NCBI RefSeq assembly: GCF_001456025.1
Contig: NZ_LMTZ01000077.1
Location: forward strand, 62,001 to 126,000
Reading direction: 5' to 3'
DNA from: Mastigocoleus testarum BC008
Lineage (GTDB): Bacteria > Cyanobacteriota > Cyanobacteriia > Cyanobacteriales > Nostocaceae
Length of the DNA stretch: 64,000 nucleotides
In this document: positions 9,212 to 18,848 of the stretch, in pieces
How positions within the stretch are numbered: the stretch's first letter is position 1
Layout: each line of letters opens with the position of its first letter
Position numbers and translations under genes: made by a program
Notes under the pieces: model-generated
Seen by the model: only the letters and a program-made list of their open reading frames with translations
Told to the model about the DNA's origin: nothing
The model's database searches: none

Positions 9212-9883
9212 CTACACGATCATTTTTTCTAGTGCTGATATGTTGGGAATGCAGATGAAGTCATGATCCCGCTTAATCAAACCTTTCTTTTCTAACCTGG
9301 TTAAGACTCGTGTAACTGTTTCCCGCGCCAAGCCACTCAAACTACTTAATTCCCGATGGGGTAAATTCGGAATTTCAGTTCCTGATGTTCCTTGTTTACC
9401 CTGACCCTCGGCTAAAAATAGTAATGTATCTGCAACTCGCGACTGACTATCAGACTCTCGCAAGCGCAATCTCCGATTAACTTGGCGCAAACGTCTTGCC
9501 ATCAACTGCGATAACCTCACTCCAGCAAGGGGTTCTGTGTGCAGTAATGTGACAAAATCCTGGGATGGCATACTGCCAATAACCGTTGGTGTAAGAGTTA
9601 TCACGTCAGTAGAACGGGGCACTTCATCGAGTGCAGCCATTTCACCAAATAATTCTCCCTTACCTAAAATATTAAGGGTTACTTCTCTGCCTTCTAAGTT
9701 GTAAGTACGAATTTTGACATATCCATCCACAATAAAATATACTGAGCCGCCCCAATCATTTTCCAATAAAATTACTTGGTTCGATGGATGAGTGCGACTA
9801 ACAAGATGTATGAGTGCTGGTCCTATTACTTCCTCTGATAGTCCTTCAAAGAAAGGAGCATGACGAATCCAAGAGTCATCCAT
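9212..9883 (-). CDS. Crp/Fnr-family transcriptional regulator, cAMP-receptor type
   Basis: A 223-residue DNA-binding regulator. The N-terminal cyclic-nucleotide domain (about 10-125) has a phosphate-binding cassette, GELFGEMAALDEVPRST. This keeps the Glu, Arg and Ser that contact cAMP in E. coli CRP, so cAMP binding is likely. A C-terminal winged helix (about 150-215) holds the recognition helix LARETVTRVLTRLEKKGLI, the CRP-type RETVxR pattern. It is not NtcA-like and it lacks Fnr cysteines. It resembles SYCRP1/AnCrpA-type cyanobacterial cAMP receptors, which control motility and related genes. It has an 820-bp upstream gap. A broken copy of its own 3' end follows it. Confidence 0.87.
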   Translation of the reverse strand: MDDSWIRHAPFFEGLSEEVIGPALIHLVSRTHPSNQVILLENDWGGSVYFIVDGYVKIRTYNLEGREVTLNILGKGELFGEMAALDEVPRSTDVITLTPTVIGSMPSQDFVTLLHTEPLAGVRLSQLMARRLRQVNRRLRLRESDSQSRVADTLLFLAEGQGKQGTSGTEIPNLPHRELSSLSGLARETVTRVLTRLEKKGLIKRDHDFICIPNISALEKMIV

Positions 9884-10563
9884 TACGGCGTCTTTACTAA
9901 AGCTGCAATATACACAACAAACAAAAAAACTACTTTCAGCCTAAGCTATCAAAGCACAGCATTCTCCAAATAGAAAGCTAAACTATGTTACACAACTTTC
10001 ACAAACAAGGTATTTTTTCCAATACTCAAAAATATTTACTTATGGGTTTAAACTGAGTAAATGTTTTACATCAACCCATATTTAACAAAACGTATCCAAT
10101 CGGTTAAAATATTGTGCCTCATCTAGTAGACGGACTAAGTGCTGCACGGCATAATACTGTTTTTGATATCCTATTTCCGACATGAAAGTTATAACAAAGC
10201 AAAAATTAGGATCCTCAAAGGGGATTAAACCTTTATTATCACAGTGTTTACGCCCCGGACGACCTGTATCAGCAGAAATCATCCATTATGTTTGCTTTTG
10301 GTATCTATTAGGACATAAGTTTTGTCTTTTTCCCTTGAAACTTAATATGAATAATTGGTTTACTTCCGTTATCTTGTACTAAAGAAAATACATGTTTAAG
10401 TGATTCGTAACATAAATACATAAAGTTTACATTCCTCAGAGTAATTAATTTTTGCAAAATAAAGACTTGACAACAGTTGCGATCTAATATTCTCAACTGT
10501 GTGTCGAGAACTTGAAATTAACTTTTGCTGTATCCCCGGAAATGGTTGTGATCCAAAAGAAAG
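9884..10563. other. Intergenic region with possible decayed coding sequence
   Basis: Upstream of crp and of the Hsp70-like gene. Short minus-strand frames at 10082-10282 (YQKQYYAVQHLVRLLDEAQ) and 10308-10496 have a coding-like look but no start signal or recognised family. They may be debris of the same dead gene as 10564-10698. No promoter could be assigned with confidence. Confidence 0.3.
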
Positions 10564-10698
10564 TTAAGGCATATAAACAGAATCATCGGCAACTAAATGA
10601 ACGCGTTCAACTTGATCGTTTTACCTGTAGTAGTCGTTAAAGGTCGTAATTGCTAAAGTAATTTCCACATCCTCAGACGTAAAGTTCAAAAAACGGTA
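10564..10698 (-). pseudogene. Possible decayed gene fragment, one internal stop
   Basis: The minus strand reads YRFLNFTSEDVEITLAITTF then NDYYR, an in-frame TAA, NDQVERVHLVADDSVYMP and a stop. The composition looks like real protein, and the frame stays open upstream into the antisense of the next gene. No family was recognised. It could be chance; confidence is low. Confidence 0.25.
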
Positions 10699-10705
10699 TA
10701 CCACT

Positions 10706-13700
10706 GTGACTTCCCGCACAACCGAAATCCAAAGGCTGATTGCAGATATTGAAGGTTTACTTGCCCATAAAGGCAAGCGCTTACATCGAGTTCTGGCTCA
10801 AGAGCAGGACGCACGAGAAATTTTAGAAAAAATCCGTGCTTTTCTTGTCAATTTACAAGAAAGCAATGCTGTTAGAAGCCTGGGAGAATCTGATGGCGAG
10901 CAACAGCTATCTCCATTGCTAGCAAGGTTTGTCAATCAAAGCGGTCAACTATCTCCTGGAGAGGAAGCCCAAAGCTCAGGCGAGTTGGGAATATCGCCAA
11001 GGACAGAGTTGAGAACTTTGCTCGAGCCATTAAAGCTAGAAATGCAAACCTTGTTACAAGAAAGGGCTAAGCTGGTCGAGGAAATTAGGCATTTAGAGCA
11101 AAAACGATTACAAAACTACTCGTTAGCGCAGCAAGTTGCAAATCAAGAAAGAATGATTTCCGAATTTTTGCAGGTGCTGATGAATCGTGTTCGCCCAGGT
11201 GTTAATTATAAAGCGGATGCACCACAACAAGATTTCGGTAGACAAGTAGGACAAGAAGTAGAACAAAAAGCTTTACCTGAGTTCGGTGCTGCTAGTTCCT
11301 CTACGGCTAGCAGCGACTTAAATCCAGAAGCGTTGATAGTTTCATCTGCTCCGGCTTTATCAGATTCTCTCGATCAGTTACAGCAGCTAACAAGACTTAC
11401 TGGCGATTTAGACCATCGCTTGTTAGCGCTAGATAGCACCGTCAACGCGGTGTTTAACGCTTTAGAGCGTAATATTCTCACCTACCATGATTCGTTGTCT
11501 CAATCACTCTCCAGAATGCATTCTAAAGGAGTGCAAGGTGAGACATTACTGACCAATTTAATTGATAATTTAAGTCAGCATCTGCGCTCTGATAATACCA
11601 TTCAAAATGCGTCTCAAAACGAAACTAAACTTGAAGATCGCAATAATTTTACAAATGTAGATTCTTTGGTTTCGCCAACTGAAGATATTCAATCATCTAC
11701 TTTGATGACGGGTAATGATACTGATGCAGGTATTGTTGATAGTACAGATTCTATACCAGACTTAGATTCGATACTTTTAAATCTAGATAAAGCAAAAAAT
11801 GATACTTTAGAGCCTTCTTCGGTTAATAATATACATGAAAATTCGGTAAGTTTGGACTTTGAAGATACCCAAACTGCACAATATGAGCCACAAGATAAGC
11901 CACAAAATCAGATATCTGCAAGTAATGATGTTGATGAACTATATGCCAGTTTATTTGGTCCTGGTGACATAGTTGATACTGCTGAGAATGTTAATTCACA
12001 AGATAGTACCCGAACACTGGATAATATTACAGATGAAGAGCGCAGGATAGAAGGTACTAATTTTGACTCCTACACTGTCCCTGGAACTGATACTTCTTCT
12101 CGTGAAACTGCTGCGGTAAGTGGTGAAGAAAAAGATAGTAAAGCAATCACAGAAACAAATCTTAATATTTCTGATGGGCAAAATGTTGCCGATATAACAG
12201 AACGATTAACAGTAGAAGCTAATTTGCTAGCCTCTACACCTAAAATTGAGTTACCGGTTGAACCCGAGGAAACATTCCTGGATTTGGATTCTGATACGGA
12301 AGAAAATATTCCTTCATTAAGTATAGAATCTGCCATATCCACCACAGATTCAGAGGAGTATGAAAGTCAAAATACGGTTAAGACTCTCCCGGACATTGTT
12401 ACCGCTGAAGAAGTCATGGAGGATATGTGGAATACATTTCCCTTGGAAGAAAATATAGGTACTGAGGCAGAAGAGACTAAGGAAAGTGCGGAAAGTATTG
12501 TCACAGAGGATAATGTAAATAATGACACTCTTAGGTCTGATGCTTCTTTTAAGTCTGATATAATTCCAGACTCAAGCCAAGTTCCTGAATCGGAAGCAGT
12601 TCCAGGAAGGGAAAATATTCCCAACGGTGGCGATACGATCGCAGCTTTGACAGATTTATTGCCAGAACTAGGTATTCAAGGGGATATGTTTGAGGTGGAA
12701 ACTTTCACTCAAGACCAAAGTATACAGAAGCAAGAAGGTCAAGATCCCCTTGATTCAGTACACCCAGCAGAAAATCAAAATCAAGAACAAACTTCATCAA
12801 GCATTTCAGAAGAAGCGGAGAAATCAGATGACTATCTTCCTGCTTCACCAGAAGAGGATTTGCTAACACAAGAACAAGCTGCAATTGATAGATCGAATCT
12901 TGAAATTTCCTTAAATTCCGAACAGCGACAACAATTAAATTGGGATTTAAATAATTTTGATGCGGAGCAAGCTCCACAGCCTCAATTAGAAAATCACGCT
13001 GAAAGTAATACTCCTCTGAGCACAAGTGCAAAGGATCTACCCAAATTAGAAATTTCTGCTTGGGAAACACCTCCTGGATATTCTGACTCAGATTCAGACT
13101 CAAAACCTACAGAGAAGTGCGCTGATACTCAGTTAGATTTAAGCCCGACTCTAGGACTTACGGAGGAAATTTCAACCCAGAACATTACTATTAGCAATAC
13201 TCAAAGCAGTGATTTACAAGCCAATGATTTATCTTCCGCTACAGGAAATATAGATCCGGCTCAAGTGGATGATAAGATCAGAAATTCAGTTTGGTACTTG
13301 GGAGTCGATCTGGGTACTACTGGTATTTCTGCTGTACTATTAAATCGCTCGACCCAAGAAGTTTATCCTTTATATTGGTCCGCTCCAAACCAACCCCCAC
13401 TAAATTCCGTTCAACGTTCTTTCCGCTTACCAGCTGAAGTTTACTTACCCTCCTCAACGGTTGCTTCCGAACAAACTTCAGTCAGTTCTCTAGACGAAGC
13501 TGCTGAGAAACAACCTAGATCGCCAGCCTTTGATCGCAATCTATTTTCAGCCTACTTAAAACCTTATTTACAGGTCGCTTTACCTTACAAAAACCATTCC
13601 GAAATTTCTTTGAATAAAGGGCGACAAAAATGGGAACCTCTATTACAACTCAATGAACTGTCTACCATTCCTCTAGTTTGGGTTGTGCGATCGCTCTCAA

Positions 13701-15193
13701 AATTATTGTTAACTTTTAAGTCTGATCGTAAAAGTACAACTTTGGGCTTAACTGCAGCAGCAGATGGTTTACCCTCTGAAACTTTTGATGTAGTCATCAA
13801 TAATCTTGCTGGTGTTATCTGTACCTGTCCGTCTAATTCTTCGGAACAATATCGCTTCAATGTTCGAGAAGCTTTACTTACAAGTAAACTTGTACAACAC
13901 CCCCAACAAGTATTTTTTGTAGAAGAAGCCGTTGCTGGTTTACTAAGTGAATTAGATGGTGCAAGGGGTGAAACAGTTAAATTTAAGGGTTCTAAACGCT
14001 CTTTGTTCCCCAAAAGCAATTCCCAAAGTTTTATTGGTAACACTTTGATCGTTAATATTGGGGCTAGTGCGACAGAAATGGGACTTGTTGATATACCCCA
14101 AAACTTACATGAATTAACTCATAGCAAGTTCATGTTGCATAATTTCTTCTATGCAGGAAAAGCGATCGAGCAAGATATTGTTTGTCAGTTGCTAGTTCCG
14201 GAAAAATGGCGGGAATCTCGTTTTAGCAAGCCAGAAAGTGCAAGCACCCAAAGTAATACTTCATGGAAACCATCGGTTCCTGGATTAGAGCAAATGCGCT
14301 TATCTAGTTTAGGACTGGATAAGTTGGAGTTACCGCGTCCTGGAGAAGCGGATATCAAAGCTCGGATTCGTTTGCAACAACGATTAGAAAGTTCTGTATT
14401 AGGACAAGCGATACTTAACGCTGCTGGTGCTTTAAAATTAATTTTGCAACAACAAGAATCTTTTCAGATTGAACTAGCAGATCAAAGATGGGTTTTACAG
14501 CGTAGGGATTTAGAATCTCAGGTATTTGTTCCTTTTGTTAGACGTTTGAATCGGGAAATTAATCGATTGCTCGTAGCTCGTGGAATTCCGACAGAAGCTG
14601 TTGACCAAGCAATTCTAACTGGTGGTGTTGCTTCATTGGGTTCTGTAAGTCGCTGGTTGCGCCAAAAACTTCCCAATGCCAAAATTATCCAAGATTCCTA
14701 TCTTGGTGAAGATAATACTCCTAGATGTACGCGTGTAGCCTACGGTTTAGCTTTATTAACCTTACATCCCCAAGTATTGGAAATTCCCAGACAACAATAC
14801 ACCGATTATTTTCTGTTTACAGAATTATTGCAGTTACTACCCCAACGAGCGGTATCATTTGGCGAATTAATTCAGTTATTTGAAGGTCGTGGAATTAATA
14901 CTCGTAGTTGTCAGCAACGTTTATTAGCTTTTCTTGAAGGTGAATTACCCCAAGGTTTGATACCTGAAGCTGAGAATTCTCAATGGATTACCCATGGTTC
15001 TTTAGAAAACCCTTATTACAAAGCAATTGCAAATGCACCTTTGTTTGAAAAACAAGGTAGTCTTACCTATCGTCCAAATTTAGGACAGTTGGAGCGTTTA
15101 CGTCGCTACTTAGATGTAATTCAAGCAAGTACTCAGCAATCCTTAAAAGAACCTTACACTGTGAATTTTGTTGTGGGTGTGCAAAAGGAATGA
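10706..15193 (+). CDS. Large acidic protein with C-terminal Hsp70/actin-like ATPase domain
   Basis: A 1495-residue protein starting at GTG. Residues about 1-165 are helical and coiled-coil (IQRLIADIEGLLAHKGKRLH; RAKLVEEIRHLEQKR). Residues about 290-855 are a long Asp/Glu/Ser/Thr-rich, low-complexity and probably disordered segment. From about 862 an actin/Hsp70-type fold begins: phosphate-1 loop GVDLGTTGISAVL (866-878), phosphate-2-like LIVNIGASATEMGLVD (about 1113) and adenosine motif LTGGVASLGS (about 1303). It should therefore bind ATP. There is no Hsp70 substrate-binding domain; the C-terminus after about 1360 is helical. No signal peptide or membrane segment. Role unknown; a large cytoplasmic scaffold or chaperone-like ATPase is inferred. 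The end abuts a heptamer repeat array. Confidence 0.75.
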   Translation: MTSRTTEIQRLIADIEGLLAHKGKRLHRVLAQEQDAREILEKIRAFLVNLQESNAVRSLGESDGEQQLSPLLARFVNQSGQLSPGEEAQSSGELGISPRTELRTLLEPLKLEMQTLLQERAKLVEEIRHLEQKRLQNYSLAQQVANQERMISEFLQVLMNRVRPGVNYKADAPQQDFGRQVGQEVEQKALPEFGAASSSTASSDLNPEALIVSSAPALSDSLDQLQQLTRLTGDLDHRLLALDSTVNAVFNALERNILTYHDSLSQSLSRMHSKGVQGETLLTNLIDNLSQHLRSDNTIQNASQNETKLEDRNNFTNVDSLVSPTEDIQSSTLMTGNDTDAGIVDSTDSIPDLDSILLNLDKAKNDTLEPSSVNNIHENSVSLDFEDTQTAQYEPQDKPQNQISASNDVDELYASLFGPGDIVDTAENVNSQDSTRTLDNITDEERRIEGTNFDSYTVPGTDTSSRETAAVSGEEKDSKAITETNLNISDGQNVADITERLTVEANLLASTPKIELPVEPEETFLDLDSDTEENIPSLSIESAISTTDSEEYESQNTVKTLPDIVTAEEVMEDMWNTFPLEENIGTEAEETKESAESIVTEDNVNNDTLRSDASFKSDIIPDSSQVPESEAVPGRENIPNGGDTIAALTDLLPELGIQGDMFEVETFTQDQSIQKQEGQDPLDSVHPAENQNQEQTSSSISEEAEKSDDYLPASPEEDLLTQEQAAIDRSNLEISLNSEQRQQLNWDLNNFDAEQAPQPQLENHAESNTPLSTSAKDLPKLEISAWETPPGYSDSDSDSKPTEKCADTQLDLSPTLGLTEEISTQNITISNTQSSDLQANDLSSATGNIDPAQVDDKIRNSVWYLGVDLGTTGISAVLLNRSTQEVYPLYWSAPNQPPLNSVQRSFRLPAEVYLPSSTVASEQTSVSSLDEAAEKQPRSPAFDRNLFSAYLKPYLQVALPYKNHSEISLNKGRQKWEPLLQLNELSTIPLVWVVRSLSKLLLTFKSDRKSTTLGLTAAADGLPSETFDVVINNLAGVICTCPSNSSEQYRFNVREALLTSKLVQHPQQVFFVEEAVAGLLSELDGARGETVKFKGSKRSLFPKSNSQSFIGNTLIVNIGASATEMGLVDIPQNLHELTHSKFMLHNFFYAGKAIEQDIVCQLLVPEKWRESRFSKPESASTQSNTSWKPSVPGLEQMRLSSLGLDKLELPRPGEADIKARIRLQQRLESSVLGQAILNAAGALKLILQQQESFQIELADQRWVLQRRDLESQVFVPFVRRLNREINRLLVARGIPTEAVDQAILTGGVASLGSVSRWLRQKLPNAKIIQDSYLGEDNTPRCTRVAYGLALLTLHPQVLEIPRQQYTDYFLFTELLQLLPQRAVSFGELIQLFEGRGINTRSCQQRLLAFLEGELPQGLIPEAENSQWITHGSLENPYYKAIANAPLFEKQGSLTYRPNLGQLERLRRYLDVIQASTQQSLKEPYTVNFVVGVQKE

Positions 15194-15315
15194 GTAACAA
15201 GTAATAAGTAATAAGTAATAAGTAATAAGTAATAAGTAAGGAGTAAGGAGTAAGGAGTAATAAGTAATAAGTAATGAGTAATAAGTAATAAGTAATAAGT
15301 AATAAGTAAGGAGTG
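15191..15315. repeat. Short tandem repeats (7-bp units, GTAATAA/GTAAGGA)
   Basis: Starts right at the stop codon of the Hsp70-like gene. Runs of AGTAATA and AGTAAGG heptamers with single-base variants, about 17 units. This is the STRR class of filamentous cyanobacterial genomes. Confidence 0.9.
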
Positions 15316-15342
15316 AAGAGTTCAGGAGTCGGGAGTTGTTTA

Positions 15343-15467
15343 ACTTATGTCCTACGGACACGCTAGAGCCTGCGGCGACGGCGGAGGGAGCCTCTAGCTA
15401 TAGCTGCGCTACCTACGGAGCCGCTACCTTACGGATCCGCTAATGACTTATGTCCTACGGACACGCT
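15343..15467. repeat. Dispersed GC-rich repeat with 22-bp direct ends
   Basis: A GC-rich block bounded by two identical 22-bp copies (15343-15364 and 15446-15467), each containing the palindrome TCCTACGGA next to CACGCT. An inverted partial copy (GTGTCCGTAGGACATTAG) occurs near 16787. It is a non-coding dispersed repeat. Confidence 0.7.
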
Positions 15468-15586
15468 GTGCTAATGAATTTTGACTTTTAACTTCCCCTG
15501 GGGTGCTTACTACTCAGTATGAGAAAATACCCGACAATGAAAAAACATTAGGATATTACTGGACTTATATTGGGAACTTTCAAGCG

Positions 15587-16741
15587 ATGCAGCGACGGTC
15601 TTTTTTAGTTACAGCTAGTTCATTTGCTCTATCACAGCTGCTAGTTGGGTGTGGAGGGAGAAATCAAGAAACCCTGAAAGTTTCCTTATTAAATGGTTCT
15701 ATCCCGGGTCAAGTTGTGGGGAAGTTTCGTAAAAGTTTGCAAGGAGGGGTAAATCTAAATTTTTCGGCGGTAGCACAGTTAAAAAGTTCATATAAGAATT
15801 TACAAACTTGGCATTCTCGAATCAATGGTAAAAAAGACGAAGGTTGGCTTTCTTCATTACCTTTTGGACCATGGCGTCCCCTTCCAGTAGCAGATTTGGT
15901 CACATTGGGTGATTATTGGCTAGCAGCAGCAATCGAGCAACAATTAATTCAACCACTTGATGTAAGTGAAATCAAAGAATGGTCTAACTTAGATCGAAAG
16001 TGGCAAGAATTAGTTAAGCGTAATGATAAGGGTTTGGCAGATTCGAAGGGAAAAATTTGGGCTGCACCTTATCGTTGGGGTAGTACGGTTATTGTTTATA
16101 ATCGCGATAAATTTAAAGATTTTGATTGGAAACCCCAAGACTGGAAAGACTTATGGCGTCCGGAGTTGCGATCGCGAGTTTCTTTGCTGAACCAATCAAG
16201 AGAAGCGATCGGTTTAACTTTAAAAAAAATAGGTAAATCTTACAATACTCAAAAGCTGAGTGAAGTACCTCAACTAGAGTCTGAACTTCGCGCTTTAAAT
16301 AAACAAGTAAAACTGTATAGTTCCGATAGATATATTGAACCGTTAATTATTGGTGATACTTGGATCGGTGTGGGTTGGTCAAGTGATGTACTTCCCTTAA
16401 TTGCTCGTTATCCTCAACTTACTGTAGTTATCCCCAGTTCTGGAACAGCACTATGGGCTGATTTATGGGTACATCCAACGAATAAAAACACAAATAAAAC
16501 TAACTTATTTTATAAGTGGATTGATTTTTGTTTGCAAAAAGATATTGCTAAACAAATTTCTTTATTAACTAAAACTAATTCCCCAATCAATCTTAAAATA
16601 TCAGCAGATGATATTTCTCAGCCTTTGAACAAAATCTTGACTGATAACTCATCTACTTTGGAAAAAAGTGAATTTTTATTACCTTTACCAAAGGAAGCAG
16701 CCCAAGAGTATGATTCTTTATTTGCCAAAATTAAAAGTTAG
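15587..16741 (+). CDS. Extracellular solute-binding lipoprotein, polyamine-binding (PotD) type
   Basis: A periplasmic binding protein of the Fe3+/polyamine (type II) class. Translation probably starts at ATG 15587, which gives MQRRSFLVTASS, a twin-arginine-like signal, followed by lipobox LVGC near residue 21. An upstream in-frame GTG (15503) would bury this signal and is less likely. The mature part has family features such as WAAPYRWGSTVIVYNRDKF and DWKPQDWKDLWRPELR, typical of PotD/PotF-like lobes. No permease or ATPase gene is beside it, so it would have to partner with a transporter encoded elsewhere. The true ligand is uncertain. Confidence 0.8.
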   Translation: MQRRSFLVTASSFALSQLLVGCGGRNQETLKVSLLNGSIPGQVVGKFRKSLQGGVNLNFSAVAQLKSSYKNLQTWHSRINGKKDEGWLSSLPFGPWRPLPVADLVTLGDYWLAAAIEQQLIQPLDVSEIKEWSNLDRKWQELVKRNDKGLADSKGKIWAAPYRWGSTVIVYNRDKFKDFDWKPQDWKDLWRPELRSRVSLLNQSREAIGLTLKKIGKSYNTQKLSEVPQLESELRALNKQVKLYSSDRYIEPLIIGDTWIGVGWSSDVLPLIARYPQLTVVIPSSGTALWADLWVHPTNKNTNKTNLFYKWIDFCLQKDIAKQISLLTKTNSPINLKISADDISQPLNKILTDNSSTLEKSEFLLPLPKEAAQEYDSLFAKIKS

Positions 16742-16840
16742 CAGAGCAGGAAGCTTTTACCGCTTTGCGGAGGTCATTAGCATCGCGTGTCCGTAGGACA
16801 TTAGTTAAACGACTCCTGAACTCCTTACTTCTTACTCCTT

Positions 16841-16960
16841 ATACCAAATCCGATTTTTAAAACCCCTTTATATTTTTTGGGATTTTCCCCCACACTTCCC
16901 ACACCTCCCACACTTCCCTCTCTCATTCTAAAAAGGGGTAATTAATCCGGATTTAGTATT
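16841..16960 (+). repeat. MITE-like repeat, copy A
   Basis: About 120 bp bounded by imperfect terminal inverted repeats: ATACCAAATCCG at the left and CGGATTTAGTAT at the right. The interior has CCCACACTTCCCACACCTCC and AAAGGGGTAATTAA. A copy in the opposite orientation lies at 49697-49803. It is non-coding and too short for a transposase, which is the pattern of a miniature inverted-repeat element. Confidence 0.75.
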
Positions 16961-16976
16961 ACTCCTGACTCCCAAT

Positions 16977-17489
16977 CTAAAAACTCATCTCTAAAAAAGT
17001 TTGAGTATTCATCTTTATCTGACACAAAGGTTTAATAGTTTGAAAATTGCAAGTGTAAGTTGCTAAGAGTTCCTTTTGATAATTAAAAACTCTCATGTTG
17101 TATTTGTTACCGCGTACTACACCACCCAAGTAATTAACAAAGTTGTAACGCTCTAGATAGTCAAGCAGCGTCCAAATTTGTTCGTTTACAATTAAATCTA
17201 CTCGCCCGGGTCTGATTTTAGTAGCAGGATATGCAATCCAATTATCCAATAATTTGTTCTGTGAATTTTCTTTTGCCCACCACAAACTAGGAATAGTGAG
17301 TTGCTCTTGGGAAATTGTGTTAGCTGTTCTAACTAAACCTCTGGGATTATTCAATAATTCCAGTTGTAGAGGTTCGTCAGAAGGTAATGGGATGGGGGCA
17401 ACAGAAACATCTTCTGCTGCAGAAATTTCACTTCTGAAACAGAAAATCGTGCCAAGTGTAATACCTAAGATTAGTATTGCCGGTCGCAT
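16977..17489 (-). CDS. Hypothetical secreted protein
   Basis: 170 residues. Residues 1-24 (MRPAILILGITLGTIFCF onward) form a signal peptide with a likely cleavage after SAA. The mature part contains LTIPSLWWAKEN, a predicted mixed alpha/beta region around VDLIVNEQIWTLLDYLERY, and two cysteines near the C-terminus (TCNF, LCQI) that could form a disulphide. It looks like a conserved cyanobacterial periplasmic protein of unknown function. It is not in an obvious operon, since a MITE-like repeat lies just beyond its 3' end. Confidence 0.65.
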   Translation of the reverse strand: MRPAILILGITLGTIFCFRSEISAAEDVSVAPIPLPSDEPLQLELLNNPRGLVRTANTISQEQLTIPSLWWAKENSQNKLLDNWIAYPATKIRPGRVDLIVNEQIWTLLDYLERYNFVNYLGGVVRGNKYNMRVFNYQKELLATYTCNFQTIKPLCQIKMNTQTFLEMSF

Positions 17490-17978
17490 ATTTTATCCGG
17501 TTTTCTATTAAATATTGGTTTAACAGATTCAACTAATAGTTTTTCTTGACAATCTATAAACAACCAGGGATTTTTTCAAAATCGAGACTTACAACAGTAT
17601 TAGATTTTATTTTGAGGACTTGGTTATGATGATTTTAGTTTCCAATTTTTTGAACTATTCAATTTTTTGAACTATTCAATTTAGTGACAGATAAATTAAC
17701 TAAAATGCTATTTTAGCAAAGGCAAATTAATTTTAGGTATTTTATCAATATTTTTTCATGATTAACGGTAGATAAATTTTCATTCTCCCTGTAGATACAG
17801 TAAGGTGAAATAATTTGGGAATATTTATTCATGTATCAAAAATATTAATTGTTGATTTTGTATTTAAAAGTTCATTCTAGTAGATAAAGATAGTCACACT
17901 ACATAGGCACAAAATGATATTTATGTAAGATATATTTCAATCAAATAGTATTCCCACATATTCATTTTTGAATACATG
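17490..17978. other. AT-rich intergenic region, nothing recognised
   Basis: 490 bp between two minus-strand genes. It contains a short direct duplication of CAATTTTTTGAACTATT near 17645-17680. No ORF or strong terminator was seen. Confidence 0.4.
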
Positions 17979-18848
17979 TCAAATATCAAATATTTCCTGG
18001 GATATTTTTCCCGAAGCGACTTGGGTTACTGCACCACTCATTATAATATTAAAATCTTCATTTACTCGAATTGAAATTAAACCACCTGGCATTTTTACAG
18101 TAATTTTTGTATCACATAAACCGAGTTTATAAGCCACTGCTGCAGCTGCGCTACTACTGCTACCTGAAGCTAACGTATAACCTGCACCTCTTTCCCAAAT
18201 TTCAATTTGAATATTATTGCGATCGAGTATTTTCATAAACTGAACATTGGTACGCTGGGGAAATAAAGGATGGTTTTCAATCTGTGAGCCATATTTTTTT
18301 GCTATTTGTGAATCGACTTCTGGCAAAATAATTACACAATGGGGATTCCCGATGGTTGCAGCAGAAAAGTTAAACTCCTTATCACCAAGATTAATTTTTT
18401 GATTGATAACTTCTCGAGCTTCTCCTGCGACAGGAATATCATTACTCCAAAAACTAATTTTTTCCATTTCTACCCGAACCATCTGTCCAGAATTATCAAC
18501 TACAGATTTAACGATTCCTCCAATTGTTTCAATTGAAAATTGTTTGTTTGTAACTAATCCCATATCCCATAAATAGCGGGAAAATATTCGCAGTCCATTA
18601 CCACTTTTTTCTGCTTCACTACCATCAGGATTAAAAATGCGTAGGGAAAATCTGTTCGTTTTAGGTTGTATTGTTCCGAGTAAAATTCCATCAGAACCAA
18701 TTCCAAAATGACGGTCGCATATTTTCTGAATATTTTCGGGTGTCAATTCAGTTATTAAACCCTGAGAGTTTAACTCTTGAGAGTTTAAATCCTGAGAATT
18801 AACAACTAAATAGTCATTACCCAGTGCATGATATTTATGAAATTTCAT
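17979..18848 (-). CDS. Diaminopimelate epimerase-like protein lacking both catalytic cysteines
   Basis: 289 residues with the full DapF fold signature: HALGNDYLV near the N-terminus, GIGSDGIL, NPDGSEAE, GNPHCV and WERGAGY. In true DapF two cysteines act as acid and base, in CGNGxR and in TLACGTG. Here both are serine: KSGNGLR (Ser82) and TLASGSS (Ser228). The Glu after GAG is also Tyr (224). Substrate-carboxylate residues such as Asn11 and the NPH and ER pairs are kept. It is therefore unlikely to be the housekeeping DapF; it may be a specialised isomerase of the superfamily or a binding protein. A short repeat (LNSQ) is inserted at about 21-29. Its ATG overlaps the stop of the TauE/SafE gene (ATGA), so the two are translationally coupled. 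Confidence 0.85.
   Translation of the reverse strand: MKFHKYHALGNDYLVVNSQDLNSQELNSQGLITELTPENIQKICDRHFGIGSDGILLGTIQPKTNRFSLRIFNPDGSEAEKSGNGLRIFSRYLWDMGLVTNKQFSIETIGGIVKSVVDNSGQMVRVEMEKISFWSNDIPVAGEAREVINQKINLGDKEFNFSAATIGNPHCVIILPEVDSQIAKKYGSQIENHPLFPQRTNVQFMKILDRNNIQIEIWERGAGYTLASGSSSSAAAAVAYKLGLCDTKITVKMPGGLISIRVNEDFNIIMSGAVTQVASGKISQEIFDI

Noticed and set aside
10182..10382. 66-residue plus-strand ORF with a faint IS6-transposase look (SAEIIHYVCFWYLL)
   Set aside because: Only one short segment resembles the family; no DDE residues, no terminal inverted repeats.
15191..15315. CRISPR array suspected from regular repeats
   Set aside because: Repeat unit is 7 bp with no unique spacers; this is a heptamer array. 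The same applies to the other arrays in the window.
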